NCBI RefSeq assembly: GCF_000004075.3
Contig: NC_026659.2
Location: 20,788,272 to 20,852,271, forward strand
Direction of reading: 5' to 3'
DNA length: 64,000 nt
Source: Cucumis sativus
Taxonomy: Eukaryota; Streptophyta; Magnoliopsida; Cucurbitales; Cucurbitaceae
Position 1 is the stretch's first letter. Each line of letters starts with the position of its first letter. The notes beneath the pieces were generated by a model. The model saw only the letters and a list, made by a program, of their open reading frames with translations. It was not told the DNA's origin and did no database searches. The translations under genes and the position numbers were made by a program. Shown here piece after piece: positions 11,450 through 23,030 of the stretch.

Positions 11450-12610
11450 CTAATTAATGTAGTAAACTAAAATACATCTTTAAAAGGAAAAACAAGGCTA
11501 GATCGAGGATTTATGCATGCAATCAATGGATACATTTTTCTTGATTTAAATCATCAAAATTAATGATCAATATGTCATTAAACAGTATTTTTCTATTGAA
11601 TTTGGTTCATTATTATTAAAATAAATTAACTATTATGTGTTAAGAATACTAATTATTTTTCACAACAGTTTACTAATTACGTATGTTTACTTACCATTTT
11701 CTCCTCTAAATGTTCTTTTTAATTGAAATTATTGCCCCCATTTCGTGGTTTTTCTGTTGCCTCTTTTTAAAACGCTATGGAAGAAAGGCAGAAAAAATCT
11801 CAGCTTTTTTTTTTTGCATAAAATGCATTTAATATTTTCCCCATTTTTTTCTTAACTTAACAATTTGATCTTTTCTCTATTTATATTTTACTTGAACTCA
11901 CATTTCTTCTCCATTTACCCAATTTCAGTCCTCTCTTGCACATTTCTTCTCCATTTTTTTAGATTCTAATAACTCGTTTTTACTATTGTTCACCATCTCC
12001 ATTTTGCTGTCAATTTTCACTAGATTTTTGTCTCTCATTTATTGTTGTTTGTAATCACAATATATGTATAGTTTGTGTATCACTATTACTTTAGCATAAT
12101 GTAATACATATATTTGGTCGATATGTCTATAAAAAATTTACAAATACATATCAATGGTAAGGTTATAATGACGCACAAACTATATATATATATTTGGAGG
12201 ACAAAACTGCATACAGTATATATGGAAAATACAGTTCGCTTTATATACATGTGTGTTGAAAAAGGGTATATGGCAGGATAATAATAATGCACACTATTTT
12301 ACTTTATTGAGAACATAAGAATTTGATTTTTCTTGTTTAAAATTAACATACTAAAACAAAGAAAAAAATACCTTAAAAAAGGAGGAAAAGACAAAAACAG
12401 TTGAACTCCTCTTTGTGGCTCTCTTCCATCCAAATGGATGGATGGCATTCTCGGAGTTAAAATAAAAAGAGTTTACAGTTCTTTTAACTTAAAATATCTA
12501 AATGGTAAATATGGAAATAACATAAAAGGGGTTTTTTTAAAAAAAATATAATCAGCAAAATATTTACACAACAATTTTGAAAAGGAAAAAACTCACATCG
12601 ACACATATCT
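11450..12610. other. AT-rich stretch, no gene seen
   Basis: Pyrimidine-rich and TATATA-type DNA. No supported exon on either strand. Confidence 0.5.
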
Positions 12611-12616
12611 TTACTT

Positions 12617-13185
12617 TACAAGAAATATTAGTTACGATAGCATAAAAAAAATGCTATTGTTGATTTTCGATAGCGTTTTCGAGATGCTGTTGTAGCTGAT
12701 GTTATTAAAAGTCCATGACTTTTCATAGCATTTTTACAACGTTGTGTAAAACGCTATAATATGTCTCTATTGATAACACATATATGATACTATAAATGTT
12801 TTTTATCCCGTGAAAAAAATGCTAATGAAAGTTGGATAGCGTTTTTTTATTGCATTGAAAAAATCGTTATCAAAATGTTTCAATAGCATTTTCAATAACA
12901 TTAGAAAAATGCTATAAAAGACATTTTATAGCGTTTTTTTTATTGTGTTCGAAAAACGTTATCAAAACGTTTTAATAGCTATAGAGACATATTATAAAAG
13001 AGTTTTAATAACATTGAAAAAATACTATCAAAATGTTTCAATAGTGTTTTAATAACATTGGAAAAATGTTATAAAAGAGTTTTTGTAGCGATTTTTATTG
13101 CATTCGAAAAAGTGTTATCAAAATCATTCAATAGATATTTTAACAACATTGAAAAAATGCTATAAACCATTTTTTTTGTAGAGCT
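12617..13185. mobile_element. Non-autonomous TIR element with GCTATAAAA subrepeats
   Basis: The left end TTACAAGAAATATTAGTTAC and the inverted right end CTACAAAAAAAATGGTTTAT resemble each other. The body alternates modules like AAAATGCTATAAAAG and ATAGCGTTTTTTTATTG, in direct and inverted orientation, about six times. It resembles a passive CACTA derivative. No transposase frame. Confidence 0.5.
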
Positions 13186-13189
13186 ATTA

Positions 13190-14480
13190 ACAATATAAAA
13201 ATTGATATATTATAGCTTTAATTCATTGTTATGAAATGTTTCATGATATTGAAAAAGTATCATAAAAAATGTTATAACAATAGAAATACACCATAAGAGA
13301 TTAGATATGTCATTGAAGGTCTTTTATTTTTATTAGCATTATTTCTTGTAATGGAAAAAATTTATAAATACCCCATTTTTACACACAAATTTTATTGTCG
13401 ATCGACGCTCTATAACATTCTTTGTTATAATACAAACATAACTATAATTAATCTAATAGCACCTATCCAATATTATTATTGTAAAATCAAATTATTATCA
13501 TATAGATATTTATAGATCAAGCTGTAATTTTCCGTACAAAGAAGGTATAGTTCACATTCATCCAAATCTACGATCATAACTACAACCAAAATCTCAAATT
13601 TATAACATATAAAAAAAGCATTATATACATCCAACAAAGTCCTTAGCTACTCGAACAAGTAAATTCTTAATTCAAATAAAATGACTTCATATATATAATC
13701 CCAAAATTTTGATAGGATAAAAAAGGATGTTTAAATTGTAGCAATATCAGAATTATCCCACATATGTGTATTGCTCCAATGTTTTCTCCACACATCAATC
13801 ACCTAACAAAAAATAAAAAGAAATATTATTATCCAACTCTAACAATAAATTAGTTAAAGAACTAAATAAATACCTAATTCACAAAGTAACTAAGTGATTC
13901 AATTCCAACATTCATGATTCATGATTCATGACCTTGGTGTGGAATTGTTTGATAGAGTTTAGGTTGGTTTCTGCATAGTCAACACCATCGATATTTCTTG
14001 TTCAGAGTGCTTTGAACGCTTGAAGAAAGGCTTTCAACATCGAAAACTTTGGACATTAATATTTCTTCTAAATCCATATTTCACAATTAAGAATCACATA
14101 TGCCCTGTACCAAAAAACAAATGTGAATGTCAAGATTGTCACATAATGCGAAAAACAATGGTCAGTGGTCATAATGGGAGAAGGTCAAGGACCTAAAATA
14201 CAGATAAGGACACAACTACTAATACCAAATTTGGGATTATTTGTAAGGGTGTAAAGAGTTTTGAGAAGTTTTTTAAAAAGATGGGATTTAGGACAAATAA
14301 GCTATGAAAAGTTTATATTGCCCTTCAATTAAAAAAATCCTTAAAATCAACTTTTTGCTATTATTCTCCTTTTCAAAACGTAGCCGACTTCAACTCTTCT
14401 CTTTTCTCAGTCGTCGTCACCATCGCCGTTTTCTTCACTGCCGCTAATTGTTCAAACCCCCGTCACTACAACAAAAGTCA
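13190..14480. other. AT-rich stretch, no gene seen
   Basis: Includes a short triple of ATTCATG near 13912-13931. The 14390-14465 part (TCGTCGTCACCATCGCCG) is GC-richer and leader-like, but no coding exon follows that I can support. Confidence 0.4.
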
Positions 14481-14492
14481 CATTTTATAACA

Positions 14493-14593
14493 TTTTTCGT
14501 TCTTAATTTGTTTAGGCTTTAGAATCAAATTTTCCGTTCTTAATTTGTTTAGGTTTTAGAATCAAATTTTCCGTTCTTAATTTGTTTAGGTTT
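14493..14593 (+). repeat. 37-bp tandem repeat, about 2.8 copies
   Basis: Unit TTTTCCGTTCTTAATTTGTT plus TAGGTTTTAGAATCAAA, repeated nearly exactly. It follows the leader-like GC-richer stretch. Confidence 0.9.
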
Positions 14594-14599
14594 CAGTTT

Positions 14600-15415
14600 T
14601 TCGACGATCGTCGGATGATTTCTTCTCTGTTTAGGTGATTTATTTTCCTCATTTCCAGTGATTTCGGTTAGTACTTCCTCAATTTTCCTTTCTTTTCATC
14701 GTGTTTGAAGAAGATTGGGATTGTGGGTGTGGCAAATGGTTAGGGAAAATTTTCATTTTGGGTTGCATTTGGACCGGTATTCTGTAGTTTTTCATTAGGG
14801 TTATGGTGCAATGTGCGAGAAGAGATTGGGTGAAAATGTGACAACTCAATCGGAGGTTAGTTTAGACATGGGTACAGAAAAGAAAGAACACAATCATCAT
14901 GGAGCCTGACTTTGTATGATTTTGTTGTTTGTTTGTATTGCTTTTAATATTTATACAGAAAATCAACATACAATAGTATTCTACTTGGAATGACATCTTG
15001 TTGAAATAGATTGCGTTCTGAATATTTGCTTGGCATTGAGGAGAAGCGAAGGCAGATGAATTCCCATTTTTGTATTTGATTTAAGTGATAAAAAAAGAGA
15101 GTTTAAATGGTTGTCTCTCAGAAATTGATGTAAAAATGAAGCTTCAAAGCTTGAATGAGAATTTGTTGATATTTGGTTTGGACTTATAATGCTAATGAAG
15201 AGGAGATTAGCACCAAAGATTACGAAATGGGTGACAAAGAGGACCCCTCTATCAAATGCTCACATGGGATTGCTCAATTGGTTGAAGCTTTATCATTTTT
15301 AAATAATTTTATCTATTCATTTTGTCAAGTTTTGGCAAATATTATAAGTGTAGTTTTCAAATTATCCCAATTTGAAGTACTTTAAGCTTGGTATATACTA
15401 GCTCAATTAATTTTT
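14600..15415 (+). other. Unassigned stretch, possibly remnants of a transcribed region
   Basis: Contains some protein-like open segments (MGDKEDPSIKCSHGIAQLVE near 15227-15286, plus strand) and splice-like GTTAG/CAG sites. I could not link them into a gene or recognise a family. Confidence 0.2.
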
Positions 15416-15419
15416 TGCG

Positions 15420-15950
15420 TGTTTATTAAATTTATTAGGCCCTTCAATTTTATCTCGCACGCATCTTGCAACCATCTCGCAGCATCTAGCACCTATCTTG
15501 CACGTTTCAAACTTTCACTACGAGTTTCACAATCAAATTACTATCCCTCCTAAGTCATTTAGAGTGAGTTTGTGCATGTTTAGTAAGTTTATTAGGTTGG
15601 ATATTTTTATTTTACACGCATCTCGCAACCATCTCGGTCGCACGTTTCAAACTTTCACTATGAGTTTCACAATCAAATTGCTACCCCTCATAAGTCATTT
15701 AGAGTGATTTTGTGCATGTTTAGCAAGTTTATTAGGTTGGATGTCTTATTCTGCACGCATCTCGCAACCATCTCTCACCTATCTCGCACGTTTCAAACTT
15801 TCACTATGAGTTTCACAATCAAATTGCTACCCCTCCTAAGTCATTTAGAGTGATTTTATACATATTTAGTAAGTTTATTAGGTCGGATGTTTTATTTCGC
15901 ACACATCTCGCACATTTCAAACTTTCACTAATAGTTTCAAAATCAACTTT
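15420..15950 (+). repeat. Minisatellite of about 140-160 bp, 3.7 copies
   Basis: Repeats of GCACGCATCTCGCAACCATC, then CACGTTTCAAACTTTCACTA, then CCTAAGTCATTTAGAGTG and GTTTAGTAAGTTTATTAGG. Successive copies of the CGCATCTCGC module begin near 15459, 15617, 15756 and 15901. Divergence is greatest in the last, incomplete unit. Confidence 0.9.
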
Positions 15951-16834
15951 ATAAGGGGAGGAAAAAGAGATAGAGACATAATAGAGAAGGATGAAAATGA
16001 AAGAATTGTCTTTACGTTTGTGAGAAGAAGAATGTGTTGATGGATGGAGAAAATAAAGGTGCCATGGAAGGGAAGGAAGAGATAAAAGAAGAAAATGAGA
16101 GAGGAAATGAAAGGAAAGATAAAGGAAAAATTAAAAAGAGCAATTTAGACAATTCATTCTCAATTTGTCCTAAAGATCAACATTTTCAAAATCAATCCCA
16201 AAAATCTTTTATCCCTCTTTTAGCCTATTTTTGGTAATTTCCCAAGAAATATGAACTTAATCTGTTGTATGAAAACTCAGTCGTCCTTAGCGCAACTCTT
16301 TAATTCCCTCATTTAGTTTTCATCTATCAATATTCTATCCGTAAAATAAATAACACACAACATAACAACAATGTAGCTTCTCAGAGCTAACAAACCAAAC
16401 ATTACGTTAACGCAAAAAACATATATTCACACAAAAGCAAAACCTCACTTGAAAATAAACAAAAGAACACCCAAAACTCATAACAATAACCCATCAATAA
16501 AAAAAGAGAGAAACAATACAAGTTCCAGACATTCCAAACAAACAAAAACATAATTAAGTAAACAAAACAACGAGTGATGAACAAGATAATGCTGGAAAAC
16601 ATATCTAAGGGCAAAAGCAAACCCAAGACGGATTCAAAAGAACATCATATTAAAATGAGTGTGAAGAACAGATTAACAAAAATTTAGAGCATTAGAGCAT
16701 TAAGCATGAAACCAAAAGTTAAATTTAGTGGAGAAATTCATACATGCAGTCAAATAAAACTGAACAGACAACCATTAAATGACACATTTGCAAATATTTT
16801 CATTTCATGATATGAAAATCAACAGTATATATCA

Positions 16835-17414
16835 TCAATCGGAAGAAAACCAGCCGTCATTTTGCAATGTCAATACCTTGCAGCATGTGCTCATTTGAAC
16901 ATAGCCCGATCCATAGTTCAAATCTTTTGATATAACTAATATATCAACTAGACTGACAAAAGAAAACATTTAATTTATTCACTATGTTAAGGATTGTGAT
17001 TACAGAAAAATGTATGTCAACCTACGTTAAACTAATCTCATGTCAGCAATTTTACTAAAAACAACAATAACAATACTAATAATAATGATAAATGAAGTGG
17101 AAGCATACCAACAGTGGCTTGCTTGTAGATTTGGTCGCCCATTTTTAGAAGACCATCCCAACTCAGGAAAACATATGGGTTTTGATCCAACATCTAAAAG
17201 TGAAAAGATTAGAAGTGGAATCATTTTTATAAGCCTGAGTATCGATCAATTCAAATGCAATTTAACACTAATGAATTTACTCTTGTCTAAAATGAAGACA
17301 TACTGAACAAGGAGATGCGTGATAACAACATTGAAATCATGAAGTCTAAAAGGAAAGAAATGCAAAACTTGCCTTCAACTCAGAAGGGGATAATTGACGA
17401 TTGACATATTCCAA
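16835..17414 (-). CDS. Candidate 3' exons of an unrecognised gene
   Basis: Three minus-strand pieces join in phase: 17414-17373 (LEYVNRQLSPSELK), 17193-17109 (MLDQNPYVFLSWDGLLKMGD then QIYKQAT) and 16923-16835 (VDLNYGSGYVQMSTCCK on to WFSSD and TGA). Acceptors are GCTAG|, a strong TTTTCACTTTTAG| and TCAAAAG|. Donors are AG|GCAAGT (a GC-AG intron with otherwise perfect consensus) and G|GTATGC. The phase agreement and protein-like reading argue for a real gene end. The family is unknown to me and upstream exons were not found. The 16.3-16.8 kb AT-rich DNA would be its 3' UTR. Confidence 0.35.
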
Positions 17415-17781
17415 CTAGCTGCAGAAGGGGGAGAGTGGAAATGATTTAGTGTTTTTCTCACAACAAAAGATTTAAAAATTCTCTATTGAAGAATATTCCC
17501 TTGGGATGTTAAGTAGATTCCTTTGAATGGATGGAAACCGCTATAGTCCTTGGTCTTTTAAGTTTCATGTTATAAGACTTTGGCCTGATTTCAGGTAGCT
17601 AATAGCTATGGTCCCAAATATAAGGGTCCTGACTTCGTGGATCATAATTTAGCTTAGAGTTCATAGGGCCCTAACTTGACTCCATTAGTGATCACCTTAG
17701 GCATACAAGTAAAAGCTAAGTCGTTAACTTTCTATGTGGAAGGCCTAATTAGAAGACCAGTAAATAATGGTATTGTGAAAT

Positions 17782-17928
17782 TTCGACAAAGAAGCAGAAA
17801 AAGAGGCAGTAGACAAACTCACAGTGGCAGAGGCATACGTCGATCCAGAGCCTTTAATTAAAATAAGTCCATCTCGAGAAGTCTATCCATACCCTGTACA
17901 TATGCAGAAAAGAATAAGATTACAATAA
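17782..17928 (+). other. Isolated coding-like segment
   Basis: A 48-codon plus-strand stretch reads FDKEAEKEAVDKLTVAEAYV, DPEPLIKISPSREVYPYPV and on to a TAA, with natural-looking composition. A TGA lies directly before it in frame, and no acceptor is visible. It may be a gene or transposon fragment; no family recognised. Confidence 0.18.
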
Positions 17929-19497
17929 GACTTCTAAGAAGATGTTACTACATCAAGTATCTCCCGTGGTCAGATCAGATAACTTCGGCTTGTCTCAAGA
18001 CTTCATGGCATGCTGATGGATATTCTATTCAAGATTCATCTTAATTGGAATGGTTTTATTCTTCTGGTATAATCTCGCTACTTCAATGTCTTTACTTCAC
18101 TTACTTTTTCAGCAAAATTAGAAGATTGGATAGTGTATAGTGTATATCTTCCTTTGATATCTTAATCACAAGAAATTTTTTTTGTAACTAGCCTTTTCAT
18201 GATATTGTGAACAATTGGAAAATTCTTCTTTAGTTTCTTGCAAGCGAGTGTCTTCTCAGTCCAAGGCTGATTCCTTTCTCTCTATTTCTTTAAATACAAA
18301 TAGGTTTTGTTCTCGATCCACAAAGGGGAAAAGAAATGCACCAAAAATGGAGCACAAAAATTTGATAGGAAAAAAATCCCAAGGGGCAGAGAAAGACTTG
18401 TATTTTCCATGCTCACTAACTTAAAACGTTAGACTTTTCAATAGAAATTTTCAATAATTTGTTTTCGGTCCTGTTACCATCTCAATGGATCTATAGGCTT
18501 GAAAAAAACCCTCCATGATTTTGTGTGCACATGAAAGACAAGATTGATATCAGTAAATTCAATAGATATGTTGTGAAAGTGATTTCAAAATAAATTTTAT
18601 ATCAACTTTAGCAATAGAGTGACCTAAAAAAATAGAAATAATAGATACCAAGAGGATACCTTCTCAAGGCTAGCCACGTATGATTTTGAATCAACATTCA
18701 CAATGTCATCAACAAACTTTGACTTTCAAAATAAACTAAAAACTGTATGTCACTTGACTCTCACACTCACCTATAAAGCTTCTAAAAAGTGCATATACAT
18801 CCATGGCTCCACCTTGTCATCGTCAAATATCAAATATCATGAGGGGTATTTTGGAAATCTGCTTACACATTTCCTAAAAGTTATATTCCTTTTTGCTGTT
18901 ATTCAATCACAAAGGGAAAGGAAAACCAGGGAGAGATTATGATATGCCAATTTGCATAAAAGTGAACAACTAACCCCATGACATGAAATCCCACACCAGT
19001 ATAAATAGACAACAATGGGAGCTTTAAACTCATTAACAGAACAAAGAAAAAAAAAACCCAAGCCCCATTGTCCAATAAAATATCTGGATGAATTTTAAAG
19101 ACTCATTCTTGCTCCTAATGATTAAACATGATACAATTCTAACATCCAAGGGATGCAAAAAAATTTTAGGAATACAAGGGATCATCAAAACCAAAAAATG
19201 AACAAATAACTAACAAAAAAATAAAAAAAAAATTATCACTGATATCAAAGAAACCATAGCCAACAGTGATAGAGGTTGAAAACTATAGGAGATATCATGG
19301 GTTACTCCATCTTCAAAGAACTAACATAATGATAGAAATCAATGATTTTCACACGCAGATAGCAAAAACATGTTGTAAGGCTTTACCTACACAAAATGAA
19401 GATGCTAAACAATGAATATATTGATTCCAGACTTAAAGATTGGGGGATTGATTATGCTATTAGATCTCATAAACCAAAAAACATAAAGAAACGTTAT
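17929..19497. other. No gene supported
   Basis: Mixed AT-rich sequence with short open frames on both strands that lack family signatures or linkable splice sites. Confidence 0.4.
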
Positions 19498-20098
19498 ATG
19501 TACCAACTTTAAAATGTAATGTCATTCTCTTAAACTTGAAATGAAGTATTGTAATTCTTCTTTCTTAGTGTTTTCTTTAGGGAAATTGTTAATTAAAGTA
19601 TTTTCCTCACTTATGGCCCCAATTAGTCATAAGAAATGGGGGCATTTGCAAAAATAACAAAAAAAATTATGATAATAGGACCTATGTCACTACATTTTCT
19701 AAATTACAAAATTAGCAAATTTAAAAGACGATAATCTTCAGATAGTCCTGTGATAGCCCTCCGATAGTCGTCGATATCATTAGTTACTTGTCATATTTGT
19801 CATATTCGCAATATGCAAAAAAAGTATGCTATGAGCTAATTTTTTCTAAATTTATTTGTCATTTTATGCAATTTTTCTAAAAAATATGACTAGTGAAAAA
19901 ATGTCGAAAGAAAATATTTTAATATTTTTAAATTTGTGGGTCTGGGTAGAATTACAATGGTCCATTTTGTGCATCAATGATATTTAGTTGTGCATAAAAC
20001 ACAATTCTAATTGAAATTAGAGAGCTTATACAGATTTCTTATTAGCGCATAATTTTTATGCTAATGGGAAGAAATGTGTTCTCACCCAGACCAAATCA

Positions 20099-20229
20099 GG
20101 CTCGGCCCTCTCAACTTTATCCTCATATATAAAGAAACCTACTTAACTTTGAATACTGGTAGCTTAGTGGTTTCTGTTTATGAGCCCTTTCCAACACAAG
20201 TTCAAATCTTACCTATGTAATTATTTTTC
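20099..20229 (+). mobile_element. SINE-like insertion with Pol III A and B boxes
   Basis: About 131 bp are present here, while copy 2 has an unrelated ~36 bp at the same site (after CCAGACCAAATCA, before TATTTTGAATGGGT). Within it, TAGCTTAGTGG (20160-20170) fits an A box and GTTCAAATC (20200-20208) a B box, spaced as in a tRNA-derived promoter. This suggests a truncated tRNA-derived SINE. Confidence 0.4.
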
Positions 20230-21376
20230 ATATATTTTGAATGGGTCGAAATCAAGATTTCACATAACTAAAGGGGTTCCATATTTAACTACGTAGAAGG
20301 TCATGATTGAACCCTCAATTTTAGCCCCTCAATTTTAGCGAACCCTCAATTTTAGCATAGGCCAACGTCCATAAACAAGATATAAAAGGAATAAAGGATA
20401 GACATTGGGACAAATATGAAGCAAAAAAATGGCTTATTTACTTGTAAACCATTGAGCCCACTTTCGACATTTCTGTCCATTCACAGCAAAACAAATTTTT
20501 GGGGACAAGTTGTACCTCAATTGAAGAATAGTTTACTAGTCCATAAAACTAGTACACCAAGAATTCCCGGTGTACCCACCAATGGACACACGAGGTGCCT
20601 CAAGATTTTGATTAGATTGGGACAAACGTATGCTTTTTTCCACTTGCTCAAAACTCCACTCTCTCATGTTGAATTTTGTCACCCATTGTCTTCGAAAACA
20701 AATCTTTCACACATCTCCACAATGATATATGATATTCTATGTTTTGGTCATACGTCCTCACGATTTTACTTTGGAAACCACTTGAAAGATAGCATACCAA
20801 AAAAAAAATTGTCCTCACTTATATACCAGTGGATCTCTACCTTCTCTCTGCAAACCTAACAGTCCTCCCTTCATCTGTCCCACTCCAAATCACCATCCAA
20901 AGTTCGCTCTAATCAAGGCCCAGAGTAAACCCAGCTACCACAGATCAAATTGTACAATCTACTTGGTATCTACCACTATCGCACCCTTAATCTCCTCCGC
21001 TCAAACAAACACATACTCCTATCAACTTCACTTGATTAGATAAAGCTCTACTTGTCTACTGCTTCTTAGACACTTTATCCGAAATAGAGATTCATTTCCA
21101 AAGCTCACAAATTTTATTTGGAGTCCAAGAATGTCACTGACATAGCTAGGTTCACTTTAGACCATAGCTACGACATCAATTGATAAGAGCAACGGACCGT
21201 TATCCACCAATGATATAATCTATCTGGGCAAATGTATACACCCACAAATTTAATTTACAGAAAAACAAAAACAAAAACAAAAACTATGAGCTAAACAATA
21301 ACAAATATTTCAATTCATCAGCAGTTTGCAGAATCAGAGAATAAAGAGTTAAAAATTGAGAGAGATTGAGGCTGAC

Positions 21377-21856
21377 CTGCTATCTCTACGACATTTCTAC
21401 TAGAGTTGGGATTAGAAGGAGATTGATCCTTGAGCTTATTGATATTAGCAGCTTGAGCTTCCCTAATCTGCTCCATTTCTTGTAGCAAGTTGTCTTCAAT
21501 CGAAGTATCATACACCTTCCCTTCTCCAAATCCACGAGGCCTCGCCGCATGCCACTCTTTCGTGTTCTTTAACGGCAAAAGAATATCATCCTCGTCCTGA
21601 AAATTATCCTCACCCTCATCGAAAAATTCATCAAAGCCAATGTCGGAATCACTTGGCTCAGTGAGGGCAATGCCACCTTTCCCCAACCTCTTCACCGCAA
21701 AAACAGGAAACCCCATTGGTCCAGAGGCCTGGATAAGAGACAAGTTGAGGTGGGGGGGCGGAATTTTGTGGAAATTGAAGAGTTGTAATGGCAACTGTGT
21801 TGCAGCAACGGGCAAATCGTGGTGAAAGGGCAGTGAAGGGGCGTAGAATCGAACAT
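21377..21856 (-). pseudogene. RRM-protein gene fragment: frameshifted first exon only
   Basis: This is the duplicate of exon 1 of the RRM gene at 44762-37920. From the ATG at 21856 the transit-peptide-like frame starts the same way (MFDSTPLHCPFTTICPLLQH). A run of seven G at 21752-21758, against eight in copy 2, shifts the frame to an early stop. The downstream frame (VFAVKRLGKGG, the acidic stretch, RGFGEGKVYD) stays open to the donor at 21377/21376, but no in-frame upstream ATG precedes it. Exons 2 and 3, which carry the RRM, are absent: homology ends near 19.5 kb. It is at best a transcribed fragment. Confidence 0.8.
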
Positions 21857-21989
21857 CTCTGCTCCGTTCGGATAAACGATTTTCTCACTGAAGCTGAAGA
21901 TAGGGGCCGCTACATAAGCAGATGCTTCGTCATAATATCTGAGTTTTTGTGTCAAATCATAAATGTTATTTTAGTCCTTATTAGCATAT

Positions 21990-22063
21990 GGTGTCGTGGT
22001 GTAGTTGGTTATCACGTCAGTCTAACACACTGAAGGTCTCCGGTTCGAGTCCGGGCGACGCCA
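21990..22063 (+). tRNA. tRNA-Val (AAC)
   Basis: A 74-nt cloverleaf. The acceptor stem GGTGTCG pairs with CGACGCC (one T-G pair). The D-arm region is TGGTGTAGTTGGTTATCACG. The anticodon stem TCAGT/ACTGA encloses loop CTAACAC, anticodon AAC. The T arm encloses TTCGAGT. It is intron-free, with discriminator A and no encoded CCA. A T-rich Pol III terminator follows (CTATTTTTATT). Position 37 is A, as usual. Confidence 0.95.
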
Positions 22064-22199
22064 TTGTTCCTATTTTTATTATAACTCTTTTTTAAAAAAT
22101 TGTTTTTTACTCTTAATCAATAGTGAATTTTTTCTCTTTTGTTTTTTTTATTGATAAGAACTTTCCACCTTCTTTAATTGTGTGGGCATGAACACTTTT

Positions 22200-23030
22200 T
22201 ATATTTTCAGGAGGTATTTGTTGAATTTTTTTTTAATTTTCACAAATATAACACTCCGATAAAATATTTACGCTTCAGGTAATAAAATGAAAAAATCCAT
22301 AAAACTGTTTATTTTTTAAAAATATTTCAGGTTTGTCCTTCCTTTCATGTCATTCATGTTTTTTTGCGAGTTTTTTTCATCATCTTTTCTCTTTTTCTCT
22401 TTTATTTCTGCAGTTTTTTTATTCTTTTTCAAACTGTTATTTGGTTCAAGATCGTATATCAAATATAAAATGTTTATTTTTTAATTTCTTTCAAACTGTT
22501 ATTTGGTTGTTTAAAATATAAAAGATTGTGAAAAAAAAATCGTTGCTATTGGATAGCCAAATCTAAATGATCATGTACCAAAAATAGTGGAATGTAAACT
22601 ATCGTAGACAAAAAAATCTTTAAAAAATCTAAGTTTAAACGATCAAATCTACGATCGTATTCTAAATATATACGATCATATACCAAAAAATCTTGGAAAA
22701 AAACCATTGAGATTTTGCTATCTAAATTTAAACGGTCAAATCTAAATGATCATGTTTCAAATATAAATGATCATTTTCTAAATATAAACGATCGTGTACC
22801 AAAAAAATCGTTGAGATTTGTCTACCCAAATCTGAACGATCGTGTAGGAAAAAATCCAAACGATCATTTCTCAAATATATTATGCGTTTGATGTCAATTA
22901 ATCATGGGACATTTTTTGTGTTTTTCATTCTGGGTCTGTGGGCTTTTTCTGTTTTCAAAATTGTTCTATACCTTGTAAATACTTTGAAGCTTTGTTATAT
23001 TTTTTAAAAGACCTTTTTTTATATATATAT
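22200..23030. repeat. CGATCG-rich element E3, absent from copy 2
   Basis: Inserted between GGGCATGAACACTTTT (22187-22202) and AATACAAATTACTAATTGA (23041 on), which are nearly adjacent in copy 2 (45083-45170). Contains AAATCTAAACGATCGTG-type modules and the tail TCATGGGACATTTTTTGTGT...CTTTGTTATATTTTTT shared with E2. Confidence 0.75.

Noticed and set aside
20416..20859. 147-codon plus-strand open frame in the duplicated segment
   Set aside because: It lies in the region matching the RRM-gene intron. The duplicate in copy 2 does not keep the frame, and composition is not protein-like.
21318..21815. Treating the 165-codon frame as an intact gene of copy 1
   Set aside because: Its first codon is TTG, with a stop and no ATG upstream in frame. 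The ATG-led transit peptide is in another frame because of the G7 run.
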